Assembly (NCBI RefSeq): GCF_000597865.1
Contig: NZ_CP007453.1
Span: 496,001 to 560,000 of the forward strand
Length of the DNA: 64,000 bases
Direction: 5' to 3'
Source: Peptoclostridium acidaminophilum DSM 3953
GTDB lineage: Bacteria; Bacillota; Clostridia; Peptostreptococcales; Peptostreptococcaceae
The translations under genes were made by a program, and so were the position numbers. Below are positions 16,771 to 24,660 of this stretch, in pieces. Numbering within the stretch: the stretch's first letter is position 1; each line of letters opens with the position of its first letter. A model generated the notes under the pieces. The model made no database searches. It saw nothing but the letters and a program-made list of their open reading frames with translations, and was not told the DNA's origin.

Positions 16771-18081
16771 TTAGCCTTCAAATACCGTCTGCTCGTCCAC
16801 TTCTGTCTGCAGCGCCTTGAGTCCTCTCATCACAAGCTCTCTTCTTAGCTTCTTGTCGCCTTTGGCATCAAGCGCCGGATCTCCGAGAGGGTGAGGTATT
16901 CCTATTGCAGGCACTATTCTGTTGGCGCCTATTGTGAGTGATATAGGCACTACTGTGGCAAGGTGTACTACAGGTATTCCTGCTCTTTCAATTTCTTTTA
17001 CCATCGTTGCTCCGCAACGAGTACAAGTGCCTCAGGTAGATGTCAGGATAACTGCTCCTACTCCGTCTTCAATAAGCTTTTTAGAAAAACTCTCGCCAAA
17101 GCCCTTTGCGTTGCCTACAGACGTTCCTGTTCCTGTAGTAGATACAAAATAATTGGCTAGCTCGCCTATTACACCTTCCCTTTCAAGGTCTCTCATTACG
17201 TCAAGAGGCACTACAAGGTTAGGATCTTTGACAACAAAGGCTCTGTCGTAGCCGCCGTGTATAGATGTGAAGTCGTCAGCTGACATTGAGTCCATTCCGG
17301 TGATGTCATATATTCCATATCTTGTTGCACTTGAAGATTCTATTCTGTCAGGGTTGTCATGAGGAACTATGCCGCCAGAAGTGACAATGGCAACCTTGAC
17401 CTTTGACATGTCCTTAACGGCAGGGTTTGGTGGAACTCTGTCGAACACAGGCATTGGATACTCGGTCTCGAATTTTTCGCCGTTTAATTTATTCACAAGC
17501 ATATCGATTGCTCTTTCTGAGCCTCTCTTTTCGTGGAAGAAGTTAGTCCTTATGCCCATCATGTGGTAGCCTTCCACCTCAGGAGGTCCAACAAGTTCGC
17601 CCTTTGCCTTTTTCATGACAAGCTTTGCAAGCTTAGGCATAGAGTTTCTAAGGTCTGCAGCCGAGTTGCCAGTTTCAATTATTTGAATGTCCTTCCTGTA
17701 CATGTCAACACCTGGATTTTCAACATACATCCCAGTTACAGATGGTATGCCAAGATCCTCCTCTACAGCCTTTGCTATAGAGCCGCACGCCACGCCGTAT
17801 CTTCCGGCGTTGAATGCTGGGCCGGCTACGAATGCGTCAGGCTGTGCGTCCTTTATCATCTCCAGGATTTCTTTTCTGGCGCTGTCCATGTTCTCCCCGT
17901 AGTAAGAGTCTCCGCATATAACTGTCGCTACAACCTCTGCTTCATCTCCAAGAGCTGCGGCTAGAGCCATACCTGGTCCTACTGCGCCTTCCCTCATTTC
18001 CGGAGGTATGTTGGCCTTCTCCTCTCCGCCGACTCCGGCAAAGAAGTTGTTTATATAGTGAACTACCTTTAGCTTTTTCAT
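16771..18081 (-). CDS. Glycine/sarcosine/betaine reductase component B, selenocysteine subunit (GrdB/GrdF/GrdH type)
   Basis: 436 residues when the in-frame TGA at 17034-17032 is read as selenocysteine (residue 350). Upstream, LKVVHYINNFFAGVGGEEKA and downstream, GTCTRCGATMVKEIERAGIP, are directly recognisable GrdB-family sequence; U-GTC-TRC forms the UxxCxxC redox motif. A 6-bp hairpin begins 12 bases after the TGA. The subunit takes the substrate carboxymethyl group as a Se-carboxymethyl adduct and delivers it to selenoprotein A. Only component B genes are present here (no grdA, grdC or grdD), so this is a substrate-specific B module; the sequence alone does not tell glycine, sarcosine or betaine. 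An unaware annotation would split it at the TGA. Confidence 0.92.
17005..17019 (-). promoter_or_regulatory. SECIS-like hairpin for the Grd selenoprotein
   Basis: On the mRNA, CGTTGC-GGA-GCAACG forms a 6-bp stem with a loop beginning in G. The loop starts 18 bases after the UGA, within the window reported for bacterial SECIS elements. Confidence 0.75.
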
Positions 18082-18101
18082 ATCATGTCCTCCCCTATAT
18101 C

Positions 18102-19388
18102 TTAATAGAATCTGGCTGTAAGCTTGTTGTAGCCGTTTGCTATTGTAGAAGCTATTATTATCTGCAGCTCTGCGTCAAAGCTTCCGTCCTCATTGATGCA
18201 GCCCTTGTAGCCGCCTATCATAGTCTCTACATAGTCGAGCATTCCTATAACCTTGTCCATAGCCGGGAAGTGCTCTATGAGGTTGCCTTGTCCGCATGAT
18301 GCAACAGCATCGGCCTCTGGAGTTGCGTCTGCTACCGACTGGGATTTTCCGTCTCTTCCAGGGAACTCGTCAGTTATAAGCACAACCTTCGCTCCCGCCT
18401 GAGTACACTTCTTACAGTTCATCATAAGGTCAGTGTCAGGGTTGCCGTAGCCTTCTTCCGTTATTAGCACTCCGTCTATTCCAAGGAACTCGACTAGCTT
18501 TCCTACCATGTCTGAGCATCTTTCCTTGTCAGCCAGATACACGTTCTCGTTTGTAAGTATAACTCCAACGAAGTTGAGATCCTTGCCGTGTCTCTTATAG
18601 AGGTCTTCTATTACAGGGTTGTTGAGGTGGTGGAATGTAGTAACCTTGTCGCAAGGTGCAACGCAGTTTCCGCTTGTTATCGCGCCGTCCATTATCTCTG
18701 TAGGATACATGAATGTAGGTATAAACTGCTTGGCGTCAACGCCGTAGTAGTACGTGTCATGAAGAAGTCCCTGAGACTGCAGCATGTGCACATACGCAAC
18801 CTTTGGAAGGTCAGGATATTCTTTTATCTGCTCAAGCAGAGGTTTTGTCTCGTATACAACCACTTCGTCAGGCTCGACATCGAGTCCCGCCTTGCCCACG
18901 TATTCGGCAGCTTTTAGTCCGACCATTCTTGCGGCAGCCTCGTATGCGTGAGTTTCAAGTCCCTCGACAGGCTCGACCACTATACACACGTTGTTGGTTT
19001 CCGAGAAAGGACAGTATTTTGCAATAGGTCCAGACATGTCTATGACACCTTCCTGGAAGCCCACTATCTTTCCGCATGTAAGCACTGTAGAACCTACTAG
19101 AGCATGAGTTCTTCCAGAGCCGACTGTTTTCACCTTGTTGGTCATTCCTGGGAACATGGCTCCAGAGCCTTCAACCTTGACCCTAGGCTCGATTACATCC
19201 TTTACAGGAGCAATCCTTACAGATTCGCCTGGTCTGGCAAGTTCGACGTTCACGCTTTTAATGCGGTCGTCCTGCATTGCCAAATCGATTATCTCCTGCT
19301 TGTTTACGTAGAGAACACCTTTTTCCACCGTGGTTTTCTCGCCAAACTGTACATCCTTGATAAATATCTTTCCAAGTTCAAGACGCAA
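18102..19388 (-). CDS. Glycine/sarcosine/betaine reductase component B proprotein (GrdE/GrdG/GrdI type)
   Basis: 428 residues from the TTG at 19388, which has GGGAGG eight bases upstream and gives the family N-terminus MRLELGKIFIKDVQFG. The segment TSGNCVAPCDKVTTFHH contains the Asn-Cys bond (Cys at about residue 242) cleaved to leave the pyruvoyl group that forms a Schiff base with the substrate. Length and motifs fit the GrdE family. It lies 20 bp before the selenoprotein gene and 81 bp after grdX. Together the two form protein B of one of the reductases, which turn glycine, sarcosine or betaine into acetyl-phosphate plus ammonia or an amine. Confidence 0.92.
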   Translation of the reverse strand: MRLELGKIFIKDVQFGEKTTVEKGVLYVNKQEIIDLAMQDDRIKSVNVELARPGESVRIAPVKDVIEPRVKVEGSGAMFPGMTNKVKTVGSGRTHALVGSTVLTCGKIVGFQEGVIDMSGPIAKYCPFSETNNVCIVVEPVEGLETHAYEAAARMVGLKAAEYVGKAGLDVEPDEVVVYETKPLLEQIKEYPDLPKVAYVHMLQSQGLLHDTYYYGVDAKQFIPTFMYPTEIMDGAITSGNCVAPCDKVTTFHHLNNPVIEDLYKRHGKDLNFVGVILTNENVYLADKERCSDMVGKLVEFLGIDGVLITEEGYGNPDTDLMMNCKKCTQAGAKVVLITDEFPGRDGKSQSVADATPEADAVASCGQGNLIEHFPAMDKVIGMLDYVETMIGGYKGCINEDGSFDAELQIIIASTIANGYNKLTARFY

Positions 19389-19469
19389 TAGAAACACCTC
19401 CCAAAGTATTTGAAAATGATTACGGTAATGAAAATTTATTCAACAGCGGCTTGATTGTTGCTCTTGCCG

Positions 19470-19856
19470 CTAAATGTTGCCCATCCTGCTAACTGCATTT
19501 TCGATTAACGAAAGGTCTACAATTCTGAAGTCTTTCAAAATATTCTCAGTCCAGGGCGGTGTGGGATAATTCTTCATGAATCTGAGCGCCGAGTCCATGC
19601 TCTTTTCGATTATGGCTACGCTTTCCACATCAAGAACGCCCTTACTCTTGCTTATAACAACTGACTTGTATGGAGTCTCATTTGGCTTGATGCTTCCCGA
19701 GAGGGGATGAGTATAAAGCGAGTGCCCCATATAAACAAGGTCCCTTACACACTCTAGAAGTTGGTAAAGAGAGCTTTTGTCGAGATAAAGCGTTTCAATA
19801 TCCTTGTTGAATTTCTCGTATACAAGGCTGTTGTTCGTTATTATCAGTTTGTCCAT
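19470..19856 (-). CDS. grdX: GrdX family protein
   Basis: 128 residues beginning LIITNNSLVYEKF and including GHSLYTHPLSGSIKPNETPY, the conserved centre of GrdX, a small protein of unknown function found in glycine reductase operons. It is the first gene after the sigma-54 promoter and precedes the GrdE-type gene by 81 bp. No membrane segment or cofactor motif is visible. The role is unknown; association with Grd operons is the only established clue. Confidence 0.85.
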   Translation of the reverse strand: MDKLIITNNSLVYEKFNKDIETLYLDKSSLYQLLECVRDLVYMGHSLYTHPLSGSIKPNETPYKSVVISKSKGVLDVESVAIIEKSMDSALRFMKNYPTPPWTENILKDFRIVDLSLIENAVSRMGNI

Positions 19857-19948
19857 GCATATCGTCCCCTATCGTTGTTGTCTGCTTAAGATTTCCGCTT
19901 CGCTTATGCTGCCGGATAATCTTTTTTGTTTCTTGTCATAATATATAA

Positions 19949-19963
19949 GCAAGCGGCGTGCCA
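19949..19963 (-). promoter_or_regulatory. Sigma-54 (-24/-12) promoter of the grd operon
   Basis: Minus-strand TGGCAC-GCCGC-TTGC matches the -24/-12 consensus TGGCAC-N5-TTGC exactly. It lies 93 bp before the grdX start, and an NtrC-type activator is encoded about 240 bp upstream. Confidence 0.9.
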
Positions 19964-20029
19964 ACTTTTGATTTATATTGCAATTATTTATAATTCATCC
20001 TGAAAACCTTGCATTTGCCCATGTTTACA

Positions 20030-20066
20030 AAAAATAAAAAACAAGCCCCTTTTTCCAAGGAGCCTG
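20030..20066 (-). terminator. Terminator after the sigma-54 activator gene
   Basis: A 10-bp stem (CAGGCTCCTT with AAGGGGCTTG, two G-T pairs) and a 5-base loop precede TTTTTTATTTTTT on the minus strand. It separates the two-component genes from the grd operon. Confidence 0.8.
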
Positions 20067-20090
20067 TCTCGAGTCGGCTTTACATCGTTT

Positions 20091-20183
20091 CGGAATTAAA
20101 TCTCTCTATGCTGTTATAAGTGAGAATTAAATCTCTCAATACCTGGCTTATACCCTGTTTATTGTGGGAACTTTATATCTCAC
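20091..20183. promoter_or_regulatory. Three repeated near-palindromes, likely enhancer sites for the sigma-54 activator
   Basis: Copies at 20091-20106, 20120-20138 (GTGAGAATTAAATCTCTCA) and 20164-20183 (GTGGGAACTTTATATCTCAC) share a GAGA/GGGA-AT-rich-TCTC layout. They stand about 130-230 bp upstream of the -24/-12 promoter, a normal distance for NtrC-type enhancers. Confidence 0.6.
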
Positions 20184-20201
20184 AACTCAGCCATGCTTAT
20201 G

Positions 20202-21587
20202 CTAGTCAACCATTTCGGAAGGCTGTGAAGCTTCCCTCAAGCCGAATTCAGCTATTTTTTTGGTCAGTTGCCTCCTGCTTATGTCGAGCAGCTTTGCCGC
20301 CTTTGACACATTGTTGCCGCAGACCTCGAGCACTCTTTCGATATATTCCGATTCGAAATCGCGCCGTATATCCCTAAGCGGCCTGACGTCGTATTCGCAG
20401 AGCACATCCGCCTGATTTTCAACATTTGGAAGGTCGCTCGCCCTGAGAACCCCATTTTCAGAAAGCACTACAAGCCTGTTTAATATGTTTCTCAGCTCGC
20501 GTATATTTCCCGGATAATCGTATGAAAGCAGGAAGCTCATTACTTCTTTTTGTACCGACGTTATCTCTTTTCCCATTTCAAGCTGCGCCTTGCCAAGAAA
20601 AAATTCTATTAAATCCGGCAGGTCCTCCCGCCTCTCCCGAAGCGGTGGAATAGTAATTACTATTGAACTGATTCTGTAGAAGAAATCTTCTCTAATTCTT
20701 CCTTCGACCATCTCCTGCTGCAGGTCCTTGTTAGTTGCGCATATGAGCCTGAAATCCACAGGCGCAGGAACGTTGCTGCCAATCTTTTCTATCCTTCTGG
20801 TCTCGAGAACTCTAAGAAGCTTTACCTGTATGTCGAGCGACACATCACCTATTTCATCCAGAAAAAGCGTGCCCTTGTCTGCCGCCTCGAATCTTCCCTT
20901 TCTGGAGTCCGAGGCCCCGGTAAAGGCACCTTTCTCATGTCCAAAGAGCTCTGATTCCAGAAGGCTTTCCGAAAATGCACAGCAGTTTACAGCTATAAAA
21001 GGCTTATCCTTTCTTTCGCTGCAGCTATGAATATATTTTGCAAATACCTCCTTACCAACACCAGACTCTCCCAGAAGCAGTATTGTAATATTACTCTTTG
21101 CGGCCTTTTCTGCGGTCTGAAGTGCCTTTTTGAACTTCTCGCTCCTTGTGCCAAGTAGGAACTCTCCGCCCAGGCTATCGCTGATATGCTGCTTCATCTT
21201 GTTTTGCAGCGCCGCGCTTTCACGAACCTTTTCGATTTCGCCGAGCAGCTCCTCAGGAGCATTCCCTTTTACAAAGTATGAAAAGGCTCCCTTCCTCATG
21301 GCTTCGACTGCATTCTCGATGCTGCCATAGCCCGTGACAAGTATCACCTCGATGTCCTTTTTTATTTTTTTTATTTCGCCTAGCAACTCCACACCGTCCA
21401 TTCCCGGCATTATTAGATCGCTAAGCACAAGATCGTACTCATCTTTTTTTATCTTTACAAGTGCATCCTGGCCACTGACCGCGGTGTCAGCATCGTATGC
21501 ATTGATTTCCAGTATTCTTTTTAGTATGTCTCTGTATTCATCTTCATCATCAACTATTAGTATTCTGAAGCTTGAGTCCGATTTCAT
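20202..21587 (-). CDS. NtrC-family response regulator, sigma-54 activator
   Basis: 461 residues. The receiver domain (1-120) has the acidic pair VDDE, phosphoacceptor D57 in VLSDLIMPGMDG and a lysine near 106. The AAA+ domain has GESGVGKE (173-180, Walker A), the sigma-54 contact loop GAFTGA (220-225) and GTLFLDEIGD (Walker B). The C-terminus VCGNNVSKAAKLLDISRRQL is a Fis-type helix-turn-helix. Its start overlaps the kinase gene by 38 bp. Its position beside a perfect -24/-12 promoter and repeated upstream sites makes it the likely activator of the grd operon. Confidence 0.93.
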   Translation of the reverse strand: MKSDSSFRILIVDDEDEYRDILKRILEINAYDADTAVSGQDALVKIKKDEYDLVLSDLIMPGMDGVELLGEIKKIKKDIEVILVTGYGSIENAVEAMRKGAFSYFVKGNAPEELLGEIEKVRESAALQNKMKQHISDSLGGEFLLGTRSEKFKKALQTAEKAAKSNITILLLGESGVGKEVFAKYIHSCSERKDKPFIAVNCCAFSESLLESELFGHEKGAFTGASDSRKGRFEAADKGTLFLDEIGDVSLDIQVKLLRVLETRRIEKIGSNVPAPVDFRLICATNKDLQQEMVEGRIREDFFYRISSIVITIPPLRERREDLPDLIEFFLGKAQLEMGKEITSVQKEVMSFLLSYDYPGNIRELRNILNRLVVLSENGVLRASDLPNVENQADVLCEYDVRPLRDIRRDFESEYIERVLEVCGNNVSKAAKLLDISRRQLTKKIAEFGLREASQPSEMVD

Positions 21588-23607
21588 CTTTTTCCTCCCT
21601 TAACGGTATTTCTATCCGGAATGTAGTGCCCTCTCCGGGTTTGCTGCTTGCTGTTATAGAGCCTCCGCATTTTTTGACTTCATTGTATGTTATATAGAGT
21701 CCCAGGCCTGTGCCCTTTCCTGCCGGCTTTGTAGTGAAGAACGGGTTGAAAATATTCTTTATGTCTTTTTCTTTTATGCCATCACCGTTGTCGCTGAACT
21801 CGAATACAACCGAATCTTCTTTCGTATATGATTTTATGGATATTCTGCCGCCTGACTCAATAGCATCCATTGAGTTTGAAATCAGGTTGATGAACACATG
21901 CTTAAGCGAATCCTGATGCAGGCAGCAGGAGATATCATCTGGGCACTCCACGCTTACGTCTATTGAATTCTTCTCCAGAGTTTTCCTTTCAAGGGCTATT
22001 ATGCTTTCCAGAAAAATCCTTACATTTGTAAGCTGGCACTTGTCGCTGGATATCCTTACAAAATTCAGCAGGTTTTCGATTATTCCGCTGGCCCTTGTCA
22101 CAGAATTTTCAATAGCAGCAACAGAACCCTGGATTTCAGCTTCATTGACATTCTGTGAATGTCTAAGGACATAGCAATGGCTCCTTATTATTCCGAGTGG
22201 ATTTCTTATTTCATGCGCCACTCCCGAAGCCAGCTGACCTATGGCGAGCATCTTGTTGTCCTGCAGAAGTTTTTGCTCGCTCAGCTTCATATGTGTTATA
22301 TCCTTAACCATAACTAGCGCGCTTTCCATATCCGGATCATCCCAGTTAAGAGGAAAAGTGCTCATGCTGTATATTATGTCTTCATGCTGAAATTCTAAGC
22401 TATGCTTTGAACTGGTCTTTAGCGTGTCTTTTATAAGCGGCAGGCATTCCTTAGCAGATAAGTCTTCGAAGTCCAGGAAGCTTCTGCCAATTAGCTCATG
22501 CTCCTGCAGTCCTGTAAATTCCGTGAAAGCCCTGTTGACAGTTTCCACCTTAAGACTGCTATCAAGAACAACCATACAATCAGTAATGCTGTCGAAGGTT
22601 GTCTGGAGTCTCTGGCGGCTCAGACTCAGCTCGCTCGTTTTTTTCAGAACCTCGCTCTTTAGAAGCCTGTTCCAAGAATACACCAGGTATATGCAAATGA
22701 AAAGGAGGCTTATAAGAAACGATGTTATAAGTATGACCTTTTCCGAGGATGTATCCTTAATAAAAGGTGTCGACACTCCAACCCATTTCTGCTGTATCTT
22801 TTCAGTCATGTTCTTTTTCTTTAAGTTATATATCCCCTTGTTGAGTATAGGCACCAGAACTTCTTTTGACTTTGGAACCGCAAGTACGACATTTTTATTG
22901 TACATAGGTTGTTCAAGTATCTTATAGTCCCACATCATGTTCTGTCTGTTCATGAAATGCACAATGACCGGCTCATCACCTATAGCCGCATCTGCCTCCC
23001 CAGAGGTCACTTTTTTCATGGCGCTTAGCACATCAGGTGTGTATATGAACTCGATATTGCTGACCCTGTTTTTGAGAAATTCTATGGCATAGTCGCCGTC
23101 AAGTACGGCAACTGTCTTTCCCTTAAGGTCATAGTAGCTGTCCACTTCTGATGATTTAGACATGAATATGTTGCCGCGAAGCTGGTAAATCGGATCTGTA
23201 AAGATGAATTTTTCCGATCTTTCCTCTGAAGGTATCAGGTCGAATATGTCCGTCTTCTCCTGCTCCAGGCTGCTCATTGACTCTATCCACCAGTTGGATG
23301 GCTCGAAGGAAATATCCTGGCCAATCTCTATCGAAAGCGCCCTTAAGGTGTCTACAACAAGGCCCTTGTACTGCAAGTCTATTTCGTCCTTGTATCTAAG
23401 CGGAGGAGAGCTCTGGTCCGAGCCGTATATTATCTTGCCGTGACTACTGAGCCAAGCCCGCTCGGCCACTGTGATCTCCTGTGATTTCCTGAAATACTCA
23501 ACTAGCGAAATATCATACTTCATATTGAAATATGCATTTAAGAATATTAATACGAGCGCCGCCAATATGGCTATAGCCCCTAGTAGCTTCCTGCCCATCA
23601 ATCCCAT
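21550..23607 (-). CDS. Sensor histidine kinase with an extracellular amino-acid-binding domain
   Basis: 685 residues from the ATG at 23607, which has AGGAGG eight bases upstream. Order: membrane segment (about 5-28), a type 3 solute-binding-protein domain outside the membrane (about 45-280, with DLKGKTVAVLDGDYAIEFL), a second membrane segment (about 290-312), a PAS domain (about 335-440), HisKA with H465 in ASGVAHEIRNPLG, and a HATPase domain with NLISNSMDAI, DNGDGI and GKGTGLGL. The binding domain suggests it senses an external amino acid or related compound and passes phosphate to the overlapping response regulator gene. Its ligand is probably the Grd substrate (inference). Confidence 0.92.
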   Translation of the reverse strand: MGLMGRKLLGAIAILAALVLIFLNAYFNMKYDISLVEYFRKSQEITVAERAWLSSHGKIIYGSDQSSPPLRYKDEIDLQYKGLVVDTLRALSIEIGQDISFEPSNWWIESMSSLEQEKTDIFDLIPSEERSEKFIFTDPIYQLRGNIFMSKSSEVDSYYDLKGKTVAVLDGDYAIEFLKNRVSNIEFIYTPDVLSAMKKVTSGEADAAIGDEPVIVHFMNRQNMMWDYKILEQPMYNKNVVLAVPKSKEVLVPILNKGIYNLKKKNMTEKIQQKWVGVSTPFIKDTSSEKVILITSFLISLLFICIYLVYSWNRLLKSEVLKKTSELSLSRQRLQTTFDSITDCMVVLDSSLKVETVNRAFTEFTGLQEHELIGRSFLDFEDLSAKECLPLIKDTLKTSSKHSLEFQHEDIIYSMSTFPLNWDDPDMESALVMVKDITHMKLSEQKLLQDNKMLAIGQLASGVAHEIRNPLGIIRSHCYVLRHSQNVNEAEIQGSVAAIENSVTRASGIIENLLNFVRISSDKCQLTNVRIFLESIIALERKTLEKNSIDVSVECPDDISCCLHQDSLKHVFINLISNSMDAIESGGRISIKSYTKEDSVVFEFSDNGDGIKEKDIKNIFNPFFTTKPAGKGTGLGLYITYNEVKKCGGSITASSKPGEGTTFRIEIPLREEKDEIGLKLQNTNS

Positions 23608-23958
23608 GCAAATTGCCTCCTGATATTTTTGTGCTCTGTCTCGCTCCTTAATTTTCAATACATATATGTTTGTGTCACCTAATTTATTCAAGGCATTATC
23701 ATTTTTCACATCATTATTAATACAAGGATATATGCAAATTGAAAAATATGCAAGATAGGTTAGGTCAATTCAAGCATAATTAATCCGGATAACCGGCAGA
23801 TATACGCATAATTTAAGAGAAAATTATATTGTTTCGCCATTTTTTTGTAACAAAATCGACATATTAAGGGTGTATAAATAATATATAGAGAAAAACAAAA
23901 TTAGGCTTTATAGGTTGTCTTGCTTAAATATCTTTTTACTGTATAAGGAGGGTTTATC
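23608..23958. other. 351-bp intergenic region between divergent genes
   Basis: Very AT-rich and without a supported gene. It must hold the start signals of the kinase operon (leftward) and of the DUF2202 gene (rightward); a TATAAA box near 23871 is visible but no convincing -35 partner. Confidence 0.5.
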
Positions 23959-24579
23959 ATGAAAAAGAGAATAACAAGAATGCTATCGATGGTGACTGCA
24001 TTAATGATGATGCTAGGAAGCTTCTCATTCGCTGCAGACGACTTTGGAGCAGGCGCAGTTGCCGACAAGGACACTTTCACACTAGAGGAAATGCTGACAT
24101 ATGCAATACAGGATGAGTATCTGGCCAAAGCAGAATACAATGCTATAATGAAAGAATTCGGTGTGCAAAATCCTTTTGTAAACATCGAGAAAGCCGAAAA
24201 CGTTCACATCAGCTTACTTGAACCTCTGTTCAAAGAATATTCGATTGAACTTCCTAAGGACGAAGCATACAAATATGTAGTCGTTCCTGACACTTTGAAA
24301 GAAGCATTCCAGACTGGTATAGATGCGGAAATAGCCAACATAGGCATATATGAAAAATTCCTTGAACAAAAAGATCTGCCTGACGATGTTAGATCCGTAT
24401 TTGAAAGGCTAAAGGCTGCTTCTGAAAATCACCTTGCAGCTTTTGAAAGAGGACTTGAAAGAGCTGACAACAACGGGAACAGCAATAGAGCCATTAAAAG
24501 CAATAGCGGCTTTGGAAAAGGAAATAGTAACAGATTTAGAACGAACAACGCAAGGCAATCTGGACAATGCCAGCTTTAG
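23959..24579 (+). CDS. Secreted DUF2202 (ferritin-like) protein
   Basis: 206 residues. A signal peptide (about 1-26, KKR then a hydrophobic core ending SFSFAADD) leads to a helical domain with the DUF2202 pattern: EEMLTYAIQDEYLAKAEYN and later NVHISLLEPLF, AEIANIGIYEKFL and ENHLAAFERGL, resembling the E-x2-H ligands of ferritin-like di-iron folds. The tail is rich in N, S, G and R (about 170-206) and looks disordered. AAGGAGG precedes the ATG. Function unknown; metal binding is inference. A terminator follows directly. Confidence 0.8.
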   Translation: MKKRITRMLSMVTALMMMLGSFSFAADDFGAGAVADKDTFTLEEMLTYAIQDEYLAKAEYNAIMKEFGVQNPFVNIEKAENVHISLLEPLFKEYSIELPKDEAYKYVVVPDTLKEAFQTGIDAEIANIGIYEKFLEQKDLPDDVRSVFERLKAASENHLAAFERGLERADNNGNSNRAIKSNSGFGKGNSNRFRTNNARQSGQCQL

Positions 24580-24589
24580 TGTAATTGTA

Positions 24590-24624
24590 AAAACCTGGAA
24601 TCGAATTTGATTCCAGGTTTTTTG
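24590..24624 (+). terminator. Terminator after the DUF2202 gene
   Basis: AAAACCTGGAATC pairs with GATTCCAGGTTTT around a 6-base loop, followed by TTTTTTG. The stem begins 11 bp after the stop codon. Confidence 0.9.
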
Positions 24625-24660
24625 TATGCAGGTTTAGTTGCATCTGCCAAAATATTATGT

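Noticed and set aside
17032-17034. TGA in the Grd gene as a true stop or frameshift
   Set aside because: Both sides continue the same family in the same frame, the place is the known Sec position, and a SECIS-like stem follows.
16771-19388. D-proline reductase (PrdA/PrdB) instead of Grd component B
   Set aside because: The proprotein length, the SGNC cleavage site and the U-GTC-TRC-GAT context match GrdE/GrdB-type proteins, and grdX is linked.
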